Below, one piece after another: positions 15,051 through 27,663 of a stretch of 64,000 bases of DNA (position 1 is its first letter; each line of letters begins with the position of its first letter). Origin of the DNA: an uncultured Methanobacterium sp. (lineage in GTDB: Archaea > Methanobacteriota > Methanobacteria > Methanobacteriales > Methanobacteriaceae); NCBI RefSeq assembly GCF_963665055.1, contig NZ_OY762015.1:1558501-1622500 (forward strand), written 5' to 3'. The position numbers and the translations under genes were made by a program. Below the pieces are notes generated by a model that was given only the letters and a program-made list of their open reading frames with translations, did not search any database and was not told the origin of the DNA.

Positions 15051-17003
15051 ATTTCCAGTGAATTAGATGCCCTGCTTCATGAGAACAGACTATTCCCACC
15101 AGGAAAAGATTTAATAAAAAATAGCAACATCCAGAGATGGATGAAACGTTACGGGATTAAAGATTATGATGAACTACTCAAGCGGGCTCTTGATGATCCT
15201 GAGTGGTTCTGGGACGAGCTTGCCAGGGAGTTAGAATGGTTTCAGCCATATCAGGATGTCTTAAAATGGGATGTACCCCATGCAGAGTGGTTCTGTGGTG
15301 GGAAATTTAACATCACCCATAATGCCCTGGACCGGCATGTGAAATCCTGGCGTAAAAATAAGGTGGCCTACATATGGGAAGGTGAATTGGGCCAGGTTAA
15401 GAAGATGACCTACCAGGATCTTTACATAAGGGTTAACCAGATGGCCAATGCACTGCGAGGTCTGGGTGTTGGTCGAGGGGATCGTGTAGCAATTTACTTG
15501 CCTATGATACTGGAGTTACCCATTGCCATGCTGGCCTGTGCCAAGATCGGAGCAGTGCACAGTGTGGTTTTCTCAGGGTTCTGGGCCAAAGCATTCAAAG
15601 AACGAGCTAACGATGCCAAAGTGAAAGTTGCAATAACTGTGGATGGATTTTACCGCAGAGGAAAGGTTATACCCCTCAAGGAAAATGTGGATAAGGTTTT
15701 AAATGATATTCCCTCCCTGAAAAAACTAATAGTGGTGCGCCATGCTGACTGCCAGGTTCAGATGAAAAATGGTCGAGATTTATGGTGGGATGAAATCATC
15801 AAAAACCAGGAAAGGGAATGCCTCACAGAGGTAATGGATTCAGAAGACCCCCTATTTATTTTATACACCTCCGGGACCACTGGAAAACCCAAAGGAGTTG
15901 TTCATGTTCATGGAGGTTATGCTGTTGGTATTTACACCACACTCAAGATGGTATTTGACCTTAAAGATGAGGACATATGGTGGTGTGCCGCAGATATTGG
16001 CTGGATAACCGGCCACAGTTACATTGTCTACGCACCTCTTCTTATGGGTGCTACTTCTGTAATGTACGAGGGTGCTCCTGATTATCCTGAACCAGACCGC
16101 TTGTGGCAGATCATCGAGGAGTACGGGGTGAGCGCATTTTACACTGCTCCCACCACCATCCGAATGTTCATGAAACACGGGGAAAAATGGCCCCAAAAAC
16201 ATGACCTCTCCTCTTTAAGACTTTTAGGGAGTGTGGGTGAACCCATAAACCCCGAAGCATGGATGTGGTACCATAAACATATTGGTAACCGTCAGTGCCC
16301 AATTATGGACACCTGGTGGCAGACTGAAACGGGAATGCACCTCATAACACCATTACCCATCACATCACTTAAGCCAGGGTCAGCAGTTAAACCATTCCCC
16401 ACAGTAGAAGCAGATGTAGTGGATGATGATGGGAAATCAGTAATCGAAGGTGGAGGCCATCTGGTGATTAAAACTCCCTGGCCTGCAATGTTCCGTACAT
16501 TATACCAGGACCCTGAACGCTACGTGGATGCTTACTGGAGTAGATTCCCAGGTATGTATCTCAGTGGGGATGTGGCCCGTATTGATGAAAAGGGGTATTT
16601 CTGGATACAGGGTAGGGAGGATGATGTTTTGAATGTTGCCGGGCACCGCATAAGCACTGCTGAGGTTGAATCTGCCCTGGTAAGCTATGATGCTGTGGCT
16701 GAAGCTGCAGTGGTGGGAAAACCAGACCCGGTTAAGGGTGAGGAAATATGCAGTTTCATCACTTTAAAAGAAGGGTTTAAACCAAGTCCACGTATGAAAC
16801 ACCTTCTCAGGGAACATGTACGTGAGGAAATTGGTCCTGTGGCTAGCCCTGCCTGCGTTAACTTCGTCGATGACTTGCCCAAGACCCGTTCTGGGAAGAT
16901 CATGCGCCGGGTGATTAAAGCAAAGGTTAAAGGAGAAAATGTGGGTGATATAAGTACACTTGCAAACCCAGAAGCCGTGGATAAACTGGATAATGCATTA
17001 TAA
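15051..17003 (+). CDS. acs: Acetyl-CoA synthetase (AMP-forming), apparent AUU start
   Basis: ACS activates acetate to acetyl-CoA for biosynthesis. The ANL-family motifs are YTSGTTGKPKG near residue 271, DTWWQTETG, and the C-terminal PKTRSGKIMRR with its catalytic lysine near 616. The frame stays open upstream of the first ATG (15141), and those residues read SSELDALLHENRLFPP...NSNIQRW, a typical ACS N terminus. No ATG, GTG or TTG occurs in frame between the stop at 15000-15002 and 15141. The only site with an ideal ribosome signal (AGGAGGGG, 15038-15045) is the ATT at 15051, giving 650 residues, normal for ACS. A sequencing error at the start codon is the main alternative. Confidence 0.85.
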   Translation: MSSELDALLHENRLFPPGKDLIKNSNIQRWMKRYGIKDYDELLKRALDDPEWFWDELARELEWFQPYQDVLKWDVPHAEWFCGGKFNITHNALDRHVKSWRKNKVAYIWEGELGQVKKMTYQDLYIRVNQMANALRGLGVGRGDRVAIYLPMILELPIAMLACAKIGAVHSVVFSGFWAKAFKERANDAKVKVAITVDGFYRRGKVIPLKENVDKVLNDIPSLKKLIVVRHADCQVQMKNGRDLWWDEIIKNQERECLTEVMDSEDPLFILYTSGTTGKPKGVVHVHGGYAVGIYTTLKMVFDLKDEDIWWCAADIGWITGHSYIVYAPLLMGATSVMYEGAPDYPEPDRLWQIIEEYGVSAFYTAPTTIRMFMKHGEKWPQKHDLSSLRLLGSVGEPINPEAWMWYHKHIGNRQCPIMDTWWQTETGMHLITPLPITSLKPGSAVKPFPTVEADVVDDDGKSVIEGGGHLVIKTPWPAMFRTLYQDPERYVDAYWSRFPGMYLSGDVARIDEKGYFWIQGREDDVLNVAGHRISTAEVESALVSYDAVAEAAVVGKPDPVKGEEICSFITLKEGFKPSPRMKHLLREHVREEIGPVASPACVNFVDDLPKTRSGKIMRRVIKAKVKGENVGDISTLANPEAVDKLDNAL

Positions 17004-17069
17004 ATTGTAAAAAGAGGAAGAGGGTAATTTAAAATGTTTAAATCACATTTTACCCTATTTATGCATTAT

Positions 17070-17528
17070 TTATTCTTCTTTTTCCTGGTAACTGCCATTA
17101 TATTCTCCAGAACCTTCCACCGGGAAAACAACACCCTGGGCAATTCTTTCACCACGTTTAAGTGTGAAGGGGAATTCTCCCTGGTTCACCAGTAGAAACT
17201 GGAGTGTACCATAAAAACCAGGGTCTCCCACGGCAGTGTGGATGCTTATGAAAGAACGCAGGAGTGTGGACCTGGGTAGATAAAGCATTGAGTATCCTTT
17301 GGGAATTTTTATCTTCCCATCGATGGTTACACTGTAAGCTGTCTTGGGCTGAAGGGTGTAAAGTGGAGGTTCCAGTTTTTCCAGTTCAGGAAGGTTCTTC
17401 TCGTTGTCAATTAAAGATCCTGGTCCTTTTTGCTGGTAAACCTGGTCCACCTTGAGGTCTATGCCAGAAGGTTGCACCAGTTCCGCAAATTCCGGGAATA
17501 GTTTTATGAGTTCTTTTTCGCCTAACAT
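17070..17528 (-). CDS. dut: dUTP diphosphatase / dCTP-deaminase-family protein
   Basis: The 152-residue protein belongs to the trimeric dUTPase/dCTP deaminase superfamily: PSGIDLKVDQVY, YLPRSTLLRSFISIHTAVGDPGFYG (the uracil/metal-site region) and the late LKRGERIAQGVVF. It would convert dUTP to dUMP, limiting uracil in DNA; the methanogen family includes both dUTPases and bifunctional dCTP deaminases, so specificity is not certain. The ATG lies 10-11 bases from GAGGAG. It converges on acs with a 66-base gap. Confidence 0.8.
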   Translation of the reverse strand: MLGEKELIKLFPEFAELVQPSGIDLKVDQVYQQKGPGSLIDNEKNLPELEKLEPPLYTLQPKTAYSVTIDGKIKIPKGYSMLYLPRSTLLRSFISIHTAVGDPGFYGTLQFLLVNQGEFPFTLKRGERIAQGVVFPVEGSGEYNGSYQEKEE

Positions 17529-17658
17529 TGATAGTTTCTCCTCATGATAAATGAAAATTATTTTAATGGAAATTTGTTATAAAATTAGGATCCAGAACTT
17601 AAAAAGATGACAGATATTAGATGCCCCGGAAAATTAAGAAATAATAGAAATATTTAAA

Positions 17659-18186
17659 TCACCATGTTAACTCATCATTAACCTCTTCTTTGTAAAAACG
17701 CTCCAGGGACACTGCAATAGCATTGGCATTGGTGTAAAAAACCGATGCTAGTATTCCCACCACAGTTCCATTCTGAATTATTGGTGAACCACTATCTCCT
17801 GGAAGTGGAATCGTGCTGAAAGGAAATGAAAGATAATGGTATGTCCGCCCTATAGTCATAATCTGGCAGGGGTTCTTTTGGGGACCATTAAGGGCATATG
17901 CTGATCCAATCTCTGGTTTTTTTATTTGAGAAAATTCAAATTCAGGTTCAGGTGCCATAACTTCAATAATAGCCAGATCAAGATCAATAATTATCTTTAT
18001 AACCTTACCTGACCATCCTGCCACTTTTACCATGTCACCTAATCCACATCCACCTACTTTTAAAAGGTGATGTACAGTTAATACACAATTTTTATCCCGA
18101 TACTTTATAACAGCCCCTAAAACTGCACCTTTATTCTTACAAATAACTTTAGCACCAGCAGAAATCTTATTCCCTGTTTTGGACAT
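17659..18186 (-). CDS. Small cytoplasmic trypsin-fold (PA clan) serine protease
   Basis: From the ATG at 18186 (GGTGG six bases upstream) the protein is 175 residues. The full triad of a chymotrypsin-like protease is visible: His in CVLTVHHLL (H39 or H40), Asp in IIDLDLAIIEV (D68 or D70), and Ser132 in LPGDSGSPII. There is no signal peptide, membrane helix or PDZ domain, so it is probably cytoplasmic and far smaller than DegP/HtrA. Upstream TTG/GTG codons could extend it by four residues. No specific family or substrate is recognised. Confidence 0.72.
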   Translation of the reverse strand: MSKTGNKISAGAKVICKNKGAVLGAVIKYRDKNCVLTVHHLLKVGGCGLGDMVKVAGWSGKVIKIIIDLDLAIIEVMAPEPEFEFSQIKKPEIGSAYALNGPQKNPCQIMTIGRTYHYLSFPFSTIPLPGDSGSPIIQNGTVVGILASVFYTNANAIAVSLERFYKEEVNDELTW

Positions 18187-18367
18187 AGTTTCCACCAAAT
18201 TATTTTTCTTATGTTCGATGAGCTTTATTTCAATCCAGATAACACTACCGAGTAATGTGTTATCCGAATAATGTTTATATGAGTATATGTACTCTCAACT
18301 CTAAAATTCTATATGGACAATAAGAAAGAATTCCCTACAATTTATATGTGAATGATCTGGTGATGAA

Positions 18368-19048
18368 ATGAAACAGGTGAAAGATCACTTCGAAAAAGAA
18401 GCAAAGGTATTTGACGAACTTATAAGGACATTAATTCCTTCCTATGATGATATGGTTGAATCTTTAATATTAGCACTTCCTTTTCACGATAAAGAAAAAA
18501 TTAAGGTCCTTGATCTGGGTTGTGGTACAGGGAATATATCTAAAAAGGTGAAAGAACATTTTCCCAATGCACAGATCACTTGTGTAGATATGGCAGAGAA
18601 CATGATCCAAATAGCAAAATCTAAACTTGCACATTACAGTGATATTGAATTTAAAATAGTTGATTTCAGGGAACTTGAGTTTAAAGGGGAATATGATGCA
18701 GTTATATCCTCCCTGGCACTTCACCACCTGCCATCAGAAGGAGAGAAAAAATCGTTCTACTGTAGAATAAATGAGTTCCTTAAAGAGGGCGGAGTTTTTT
18801 ACAATGCAGATAACGTGTTGGGATCCAATCCTCACCTTAACCAGGTTTATATGGATAAGTGGGTGGAGTTCATGTTAGAGAGTCACTCACCCGAAGAAAT
18901 AGACACGATTTGGCTACCCAAACACAGAGAAGAAGATTTCCCCTCACCTCTACGCAGTCATGTCCAATGGTTGGAAGAGACAGGATTCTGTGAAGTGGAT
19001 GTGGTGTGGAAATATTACATGTTCGGAGTATATGGTGGTAAAAAATAA
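18368..19048 (+). CDS. Class I SAM-dependent methyltransferase
   Basis: The 226-residue protein has the standard order of motifs: VLDLGCGTGNIS (motif I) around 56-67, ITCVDMAENMIQIA (motif II acidic residue), YDAVISSLALHHL (motif IV), then a helical lid. The start ATG follows GGTGAT. Substrate specificity cannot be read; relatives include tRNA, small-molecule and quinone-type methyltransferases. The last codons and stop have been duplicated just downstream. Confidence 0.8.
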   Translation: MKQVKDHFEKEAKVFDELIRTLIPSYDDMVESLILALPFHDKEKIKVLDLGCGTGNISKKVKEHFPNAQITCVDMAENMIQIAKSKLAHYSDIEFKIVDFRELEFKGEYDAVISSLALHHLPSEGEKKSFYCRINEFLKEGGVFYNADNVLGSNPHLNQVYMDKWVEFMLESHSPEEIDTIWLPKHREEDFPSPLRSHVQWLEETGFCEVDVVWKYYMFGVYGGKK

Positions 19049-19070
19049 TCTATGGTGGTAAAAAATAATC
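19031..19070. repeat. Perfect 20-bp duplication of a gene's 3' end
   Basis: The 20 bases 19031-19050, which encode the last residues (YGGKK) and stop of the methyltransferase, are repeated exactly at 19051-19070. Further taagtaaaaaatagg repeats follow to about 19112. Confidence 0.95.
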
Positions 19071-19155
19071 TAAGAAGTAAGTAAAAAATAGGAAAAATAA
19101 GTAAAAAATAGGCTTAATTTTAATTAAACTAGTTTATGTTGGATTAATTTAAGTA

Positions 19156-20598
19156 TTAATCCCCTAAAACCTGTTCTACCATCCAGTCAGGGTGGAACTC
19201 CATAATATCCCCGTAACCCTGGCCAACACCTAAAAACAGTATGGGTTTATTTATTACATGCCCAATTGATAGTGCTGCTCCGCCTTTAGCATCGGCATCG
19301 GCCTTGGTTAGTATGATCCCATCCACTCCAACTGCATCATCAAATTTACGGGCCTGTTCCACTGCATCGTTACCAGTGAGCGCGTCACCCACAAATATGG
19401 CCAGATCAGGTTTTACCACCCTCTGGATCTTTTTCATTTCATCCATGAGGTTTACGTTAGTTTGCATTCGCCCAGCAGTGTCTATGAGGACCAGTTCTTT
19501 CTTTTTGGCCCTTGCGTGTTCCACTGCATCATAGGCCACTGCTGCGGGATCTGCACCTTTCTGGTGTCGGATGATCTTAACACCCACTTTTTCAGCATGG
19601 TAAGATATTTGTTCAATGGCTCCTGCACGGAAAGTGTCAGAAGCAGCAATAACTGGAGAATAACCTTCTTTAACGTAATGATCTGCAATTTTAGAAATGG
19701 TAGTGGTCTTACCAGTTCCATTAACCCCTACAAACATTATTTTGAGGGGTTCACCTGTTTTTTTGGCATTTTGAACCAGTTCCTCCAAGTTGGGACCATC
19801 AACCACCAGTATATCAGATATTGCCTTTTTAAGTGCTTCACGTGTGAATTTGGCCACGTCACTTCGTCTTTTGATCTTACGACCCACCAGATCTTCCTTG
19901 ACAGATTTAACGATTTGTTCAGCCACTTCCATTGCAACGTCACCTTCTAAAAGGGCTAATTCCAGTTCAAAAAGAATATCATCAATATCTTTTTCAGATA
20001 TGGTTTTATGGGTGGCAAAGGTGAATAAACCAGAAGGTTCATCTTCATCCTTTCCAGATGTTTCCTTCTCTTTTTCAAAATCAGTTGATTTTCCAGAATC
20101 AATTGCATCTATCACAGAATCTGTAGCAGATCCAGTAGAATCGGTTGTTTCAGAAAAATCAGCGGTTTTTAGCTTGGAATCAATTTTATCTTTGCTAATT
20201 TCATCTTCGCTCGTTTTCTTGGAATCTTCATCTTTAGAATCGGATTTTCTGCGGAAAAATGAAAAACGAGATTTTTTTTCTCCATCTTCTCCTTTGGGAG
20301 ACTCCTCATCTGATTCGTCTTGACCTGAAGTTTTATCTGCTTTATCTTTAACTTTTTGATCTTTCCCTGAAGAGACAGTTTCAGTTTCAAGTTCTTTTTT
20401 AACGTCTGTATCACCAGGCGTTTCACTGGAAGAAGTTTCAGTTTTTTCAATAGCCTTATCTTCAGTTAACTGATCTCCAGTTAAAGCAGCTTTTGCCTTT
20501 TCTTCTTTTTCTTTAGCTGCTTCTTCCTCTTCAGAGGATACTTGATCAGAGATCTTTCCAATGGTTCCGGAAAACTTCTTTTTCAGAGATTCAAACAA
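19156..20598 (-). CDS. ftsY: Signal recognition particle receptor FtsY
   Basis: The receptor docks SRP-ribosome complexes at the membrane. The C-terminal NG domain has the P-loop GVNGTGKT at about 291-298, followed by DTFRAGAIEQ, DTAGRMQTN and TKADADAKGG. Residues 15-190 are a long, highly charged, Ser/Glu/Asp/Lys-rich low-complexity region, longer than the A domain in many archaea. The start is taken as TTG 20598: AAGGAG lies eight bases upstream and the protein then begins MFESLKKKFS as in relatives. It is the last gene of the superoperon, 121 bases after prefoldin alpha. Confidence 0.95.
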   Translation of the reverse strand: MFESLKKKFSGTIGKISDQVSSEEEEAAKEKEEKAKAALTGDQLTEDKAIEKTETSSSETPGDTDVKKELETETVSSGKDQKVKDKADKTSGQDESDEESPKGEDGEKKSRFSFFRRKSDSKDEDSKKTSEDEISKDKIDSKLKTADFSETTDSTGSATDSVIDAIDSGKSTDFEKEKETSGKDEDEPSGLFTFATHKTISEKDIDDILFELELALLEGDVAMEVAEQIVKSVKEDLVGRKIKRRSDVAKFTREALKKAISDILVVDGPNLEELVQNAKKTGEPLKIMFVGVNGTGKTTTISKIADHYVKEGYSPVIAASDTFRAGAIEQISYHAEKVGVKIIRHQKGADPAAVAYDAVEHARAKKKELVLIDTAGRMQTNVNLMDEMKKIQRVVKPDLAIFVGDALTGNDAVEQARKFDDAVGVDGIILTKADADAKGGAALSIGHVINKPILFLGVGQGYGDIMEFHPDWMVEQVLGD

Positions 20599-20719
20599 AA
20601 GATTCACTCCTTAAGGTGATGCTACTGTTAAAGATTAAATGTGGAGAGTAGGAATTTTGAAATAAATTTGTGAGATTGATAAGAAATTTTGAAATTAGAA
20701 AGAAAAATTAGGGTAAAAC

Positions 20720-21148
20720 TTACCCTTGTGTGTTACCTTCAATCTTCTGGATGAGCGCCTCAGCTTCAGGGCTTTTCTGAGTGATGATCTGGCTGATCTT
20801 GGTAAGATCAGACATCATCTTCTGCATGATGTTATCCAGCTCTTTTTTCTGCTCTTCAATGCTCATCTTAGCATCGTCAATATTTTTCTTAACCGCAGCA
20901 CCGGATCCGAGACCAACAATCACTTCTTCAGTGTTCTTGATTTCAGTGATTAGAAATGAACCCGCACCAATTGGTACCAGGGTTTCAGGTGACTTTTTCC
21001 CTTTAATAGCTTCCAGGGTTTCCTGGGCTATGGTCATGTCGGATATAGTGGCATTAAGGGTTTCCACTTGCTGGTTCAGCATGTCAGCCTGTGCCTTGTA
21101 GGCGTTGAGTTCGTTTATAATCTCCTCTAGCCTTTGTCGGTCTTCCAT
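20720..21148 (-). CDS. pfdA: Prefoldin subunit alpha
   Basis: The 142-residue protein has two long heptad-rich coiled-coil arms (about 1-45 and 95-142) around a central beta region with LVPIGAGSFLITEI and VIVGLGSGAAVKK, the alpha-prefoldin pattern. Two alpha and four beta subunits form the hexamer that hands unfolded proteins to the thermosome. ATG 21148 is chosen because GGAG lies eight bases upstream; a GTG three codons earlier overlaps the site. It starts five bases after the LX stop. Confidence 0.95.
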   Translation of the reverse strand: MEDRQRLEEIINELNAYKAQADMLNQQVETLNATISDMTIAQETLEAIKGKKSPETLVPIGAGSFLITEIKNTEEVIVGLGSGAAVKKNIDDAKMSIEEQKKELDNIMQKMMSDLTKISQIITQKSPEAEALIQKIEGNTQG

Positions 21149-21153
21149 GTTGT

Positions 21154-22311
<1,158 letters not shown>

Positions 22312-22335
22312 CTCTGTTCACTCCTATATTAAGAT

Positions 22336-22477
<142 letters not shown>

Positions 22478-22491
<14 letters not shown>

Positions 22492-23076
22492 ATTCTCTCC
22501 ATCCTATTACTCTTGATTGTATGTGTGGGGGAAATAACTTACAAGCTGTGTCTTCGCCTTCATCTCTGGTTATGAGATATCTTATTTCAATCTCATAATC
22601 AGAGTTATTTTCCATACTGGTGGGTTCTTTCACCACGCTGAAAAATTGTTCTGACAGCTGATTTATGGTCTTATGACCCCATCCTGCAAGGTTCAAGTAC
22701 TGAACATTATTAGAATCTTCAAAACTTTGTATTTCCGCTGAATTTAGTTTAGGCACCCGATCATCTCTTCTGGTGCCATCGGCCACTAAGGAATAGTTTT
22801 CTGCAGCCAATCTCAGAACTTCCCGGTGCAGGTGGTTAATTCCATTATTGGGAAAACCATCCTTCAGGATCATGCTCACCGCTCCTTCCAGGAGGGTGGA
22901 TTTTGCATCAAGGATCCTGTGCTTGAATCCTAAACACGATGCAGAGTTTGCTGCTGATTTCCAAGAAGGGAAAACACCGAAATTGGCTGTTAAAAGTTCC
23001 ACCTCGTATCCTAAACGTTTTAGTATGACTGCCATTAATGAGCTGTCTTTACCTCCACTGTAGAGTACTGCGGCTT

Positions 23077-23080
<4 letters not shown>
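22478..23080 (-). CDS. PP-loop ATP pyrophosphatase-family protein (DUF7411-like)
   Basis: The 200-residue protein starts MKAAVLYSGGKDSSLM: the SGGKDSS motif (8-14) is the adenylating PP-loop of tRNA thiolases, NAD synthetases and GMP synthetases. There is no extra RNA-binding domain. It overlaps the PDCD5 stop by four bases (ATGA) and sits between ribosomal genes, which hints at a translation-linked or RNA-modification job. Substrate unknown. Confidence 0.75.
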
Positions 23081-23424
<344 letters not shown>

Positions 23425-23484
23425 CTAATACCTCCCTATCCGATTAAAGTATGCCAATAATTTTATTCAACTTAATTATTCTAT

Positions 23485-24540
<1,056 letters not shown>

Positions 24541-24726
24541 GCCCCTTGTGAAACATTAGAAATGCTAGAATACGGAGATCTTAAGTTTTCAGAGAGTGTG
24601 AATTTTAGGGGTTGATTCCCAAAAACCTGAAACTGTACTTAAGAATAATGTATTAGTTTATCTTTTTACCCCTTAAAAAGCTTTCCCTGTAGGAGGTAAT
24701 CCTATTTTTTGGGACTCTTAAGTGCA

Positions 24727-25425
24727 TTATCCCCCTAAATATCCAGAAAAATCAATTTTACCCGCAGGGAATGATTTTTTACCATAAATAACATTTAAAA
24801 GAACATCAATTACTTCTTCAGGAGTTATCTTGGTGGTTTCAACTTCGTTTACTTTCTCTTGATGTATTTCATGGGCTTCCCATGTGCAAATATCAAGGGC
24901 CTCTGCTTCCAGGTTTTCACGGATTTTAGTTTCCTTCCATCCTCTTTTCCTGAGTCTTTCTGAGAGAGTAGTAGGTTCAGTCCTGAAAACAACCACCAGA
25001 TCAGCCCGAGGAAAATAATGTGAGAGGTGGCCTTCAATTATTATACAAGAATTTTTAGTGGAATTTATAGTGAGATCTTTACTAGAATCATTATGAGAAT
25101 CCTTAGCGGAAGCTTTAATGGAATCCTTGATGGAAGTTTTAATGGAAGCTTTAATAGAATCCTTGATGGAAGATTTATTAGAATCCTTGATGGAATCCTT
25201 TTTAGGATCAACTATATTTTCCGAACCTACGATCCGAAAAAGCTCTCTTTCCAAAGCATCCATGTCAACGATCTTGTAGTCTTTTTCTGGGTCTAAACCA
25301 GTGTATAGATGTTTCTCTTCAACCAGATGGTTGATATCCACCAGCTGGCAACCTAACTTTTCTGCCAGCAAATGGGAAATTGTAGTTTTACCGGTTCCAG
25401 GGGTTCCAGTAAGGAGTATAATCAT
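24727..25425 (-). CDS. Fap7/AK6-type adenylate kinase with repeat insertion
   Basis: The protein begins MIILLTGTPGTGKTTISHLLAEKLG (P-loop) and has IIIEGHLSHYFPRADLVVVFR and ERLRKRGWKETKIRENLEAE, the signature of the Fap7/hCINAP group, which acts in small-subunit rRNA processing with uS11. Relatives have about 180 residues; this one has 232. Almost all the excess is a low-complexity block at about 76-126 made of four-residue units like DSIK, inserted between the core beta strands. ATG 25425 is used; a GTG at 25434 is possible. Confidence 0.82.
   Translation of the reverse strand: MIILLTGTPGTGKTTISHLLAEKLGCQLVDINHLVEEKHLYTGLDPEKDYKIVDMDALERELFRIVGSENIVDPKKDSIKDSNKSSIKDSIKASIKTSIKDSIKASAKDSHNDSSKDLTINSTKNSCIIIEGHLSHYFPRADLVVVFRTEPTTLSERLRKRGWKETKIRENLEAEALDICTWEAHEIHQEKVNEVETTKITPEEVIDVLLNVIYGKKSFPAGKIDFSGYLGG
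25050..25200. repeat. 12-bp in-frame minisatellite inside the Fap7-like kinase gene
   Basis: Degenerate 12-base units such as ttgatggaatcc and ttaatggaagct repeat about twelve times without shifting frame. On the minus strand they encode tetrapeptides of the type (K)(D/A/T/S)S(I/N). Units nearest 25200 are the most regular and those nearest 25050 the most diverged. Confidence 0.88.
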
Positions 25426-25474
25426 TTTAAACACATTGTCAGTAAATTATTCATTGAGTAACCATTACAGTTAC

Positions 25475-26251
25475 TCATTTCAGTTTTTCAATCAAGATTT
25501 CCGCTACTTTTTCCCCAGATAAGAGCATACCACCAAATATAGGCCCCATACGAGGTGAACCATGCACTGCATTGGCTGCCATTCCTGTGACGTACATTCC
25601 AGGGTACACTTCAGTAACATTGCCCATTATCCTCTGTTCGGCTACATCTGCCCACATGGATTTTTCTCCCATTATTTTACCAGTTTCAGTTTTAAGGGGG
25701 GCTTCCATTTTTCTCTCCAGAACCTTTACCACTTCACAGGGGTGTCCTGTGGCATCTATCACTGCCCTGGCTCCGATGGTGATGGGATCCACATGTAGTC
25801 CTGCCATTTCCACAGGGCTCCAGTTGATTACCAGTCCTTCCACACCTTTCTCCTTGATCATCACATCTTCGATTTCCATGAGGTTGAAGACTTTGAGTCC
25901 AGCCTGACAGGCTTTGGAACAGATAGTGGAAGCTGATTCTACGGAATCTGCCAGATAGTATCCTTCCTGATATTCCTGGCTGCGGATGCCCATTTCATCA
26001 AGGATACGTTTTCCTTCTTCCTGGACCACGATCTTGTTGAACATCATACCTCCACCCCACATTCCACCACCCATACTGAGCTTTTTCTCAAATAAGGCTA
26101 CTTTAAATCCTGCCTTAGCCAGATAATATCCTGCGGTGAGACCGGAAGGTCCTCCTCCACCAATGGCAACATCCATTTCCATGTAATCTAAAAGTTCTTC
26201 CATGTATCCAGCTACTATTCCCTTTGAGACTATGATATCATCCAGTTTCAT
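25475..26251 (-). CDS. thi4: Thi4 family thiazole synthase / ribulose-1,5-bisphosphate-forming isomerase
   Basis: The 258-residue protein has the dinucleotide-binding motif AIGGGGPSGLTAGYYLA, FEKKLSMGGGMWGGGMMFN, and the C-terminal GSPRMGPIFGGMLLSG of Thi4. Methanogen members make the thiamine thiazole from NAD and glycine using free sulfide, unlike the yeast suicide enzyme; which one applies here rests on family knowledge. ATG 26251 is chosen because GAGGTGG lies six bases upstream; an earlier ATG at 26266 overlaps that site. A repeat array separates it from the upstream GTPase gene. Confidence 0.92.
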   Translation of the reverse strand: MKLDDIIVSKGIVAGYMEELLDYMEMDVAIGGGGPSGLTAGYYLAKAGFKVALFEKKLSMGGGMWGGGMMFNKIVVQEEGKRILDEMGIRSQEYQEGYYLADSVESASTICSKACQAGLKVFNLMEIEDVMIKEKGVEGLVINWSPVEMAGLHVDPITIGARAVIDATGHPCEVVKVLERKMEAPLKTETGKIMGEKSMWADVAEQRIMGNVTEVYPGMYVTGMAANAVHGSPRMGPIFGGMLLSGEKVAEILIEKLK

Positions 26252-26323
26252 TTTTTTCCACCTCATAACTTGCGATTAATAAAGTAATTAATACGTTTAT
26301 GTTCCCGATTAAAGTTATGTCAT

Positions 26324-26405
26324 GATTATTAAGCTATTTCTGATTATTAAGCTATTTCTGATTATTAAGCTATTTCTGATTATTAAGCTATTTCTGATTA
26401 TTAAG

Positions 26406-26413
<8 letters not shown>
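26324..26413. repeat. 18-bp tandem repeat, five units, covering a stop codon
   Basis: Near-perfect units gattattaagctatttct start at 26324, 26342, 26360, 26378 and 26396. The fifth contains the stop codon (26406-26408, minus strand) and last lysine codons of the GTPase gene, so the unit appears to have arisen from that gene end. Confidence 0.95.
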
Positions 26414-27521
<1,108 letters not shown>

Positions 27522-27663
27522 GTATAAACTGTCAATATTTTAAAAATTTATTATATCTACTGTTGTATTGCAATCCTCTTAAAAACTTGCATTAATTCTA
27601 GTATTGAATTTTCCACTTAAAAAAGTTTTAATTAAAATAAAGAAGGTGAAGGAATGGGGTTAG

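Noticed and set aside
15051..15140. Frameshift or truncation of acs at its 5' end
   Set aside because: The missing N-terminal residues are present in the same frame directly upstream, so the gene is intact and only the start codon is unusual.
19790..20323. 177-codon Ser-rich plus-strand ORF opposite ftsY
   Set aside because: It mirrors the Glu/Asp/Lys/Ser-rich minus-strand low-complexity region of FtsY; no start signal and no family.
25027..25296. Plus-strand repeat-containing ORF opposite the Fap7-like kinase
   Set aside because: Its repeats are the complement of the in-frame kinase insertion, and the minus frame carries the P-loop and conserved kinase motifs.
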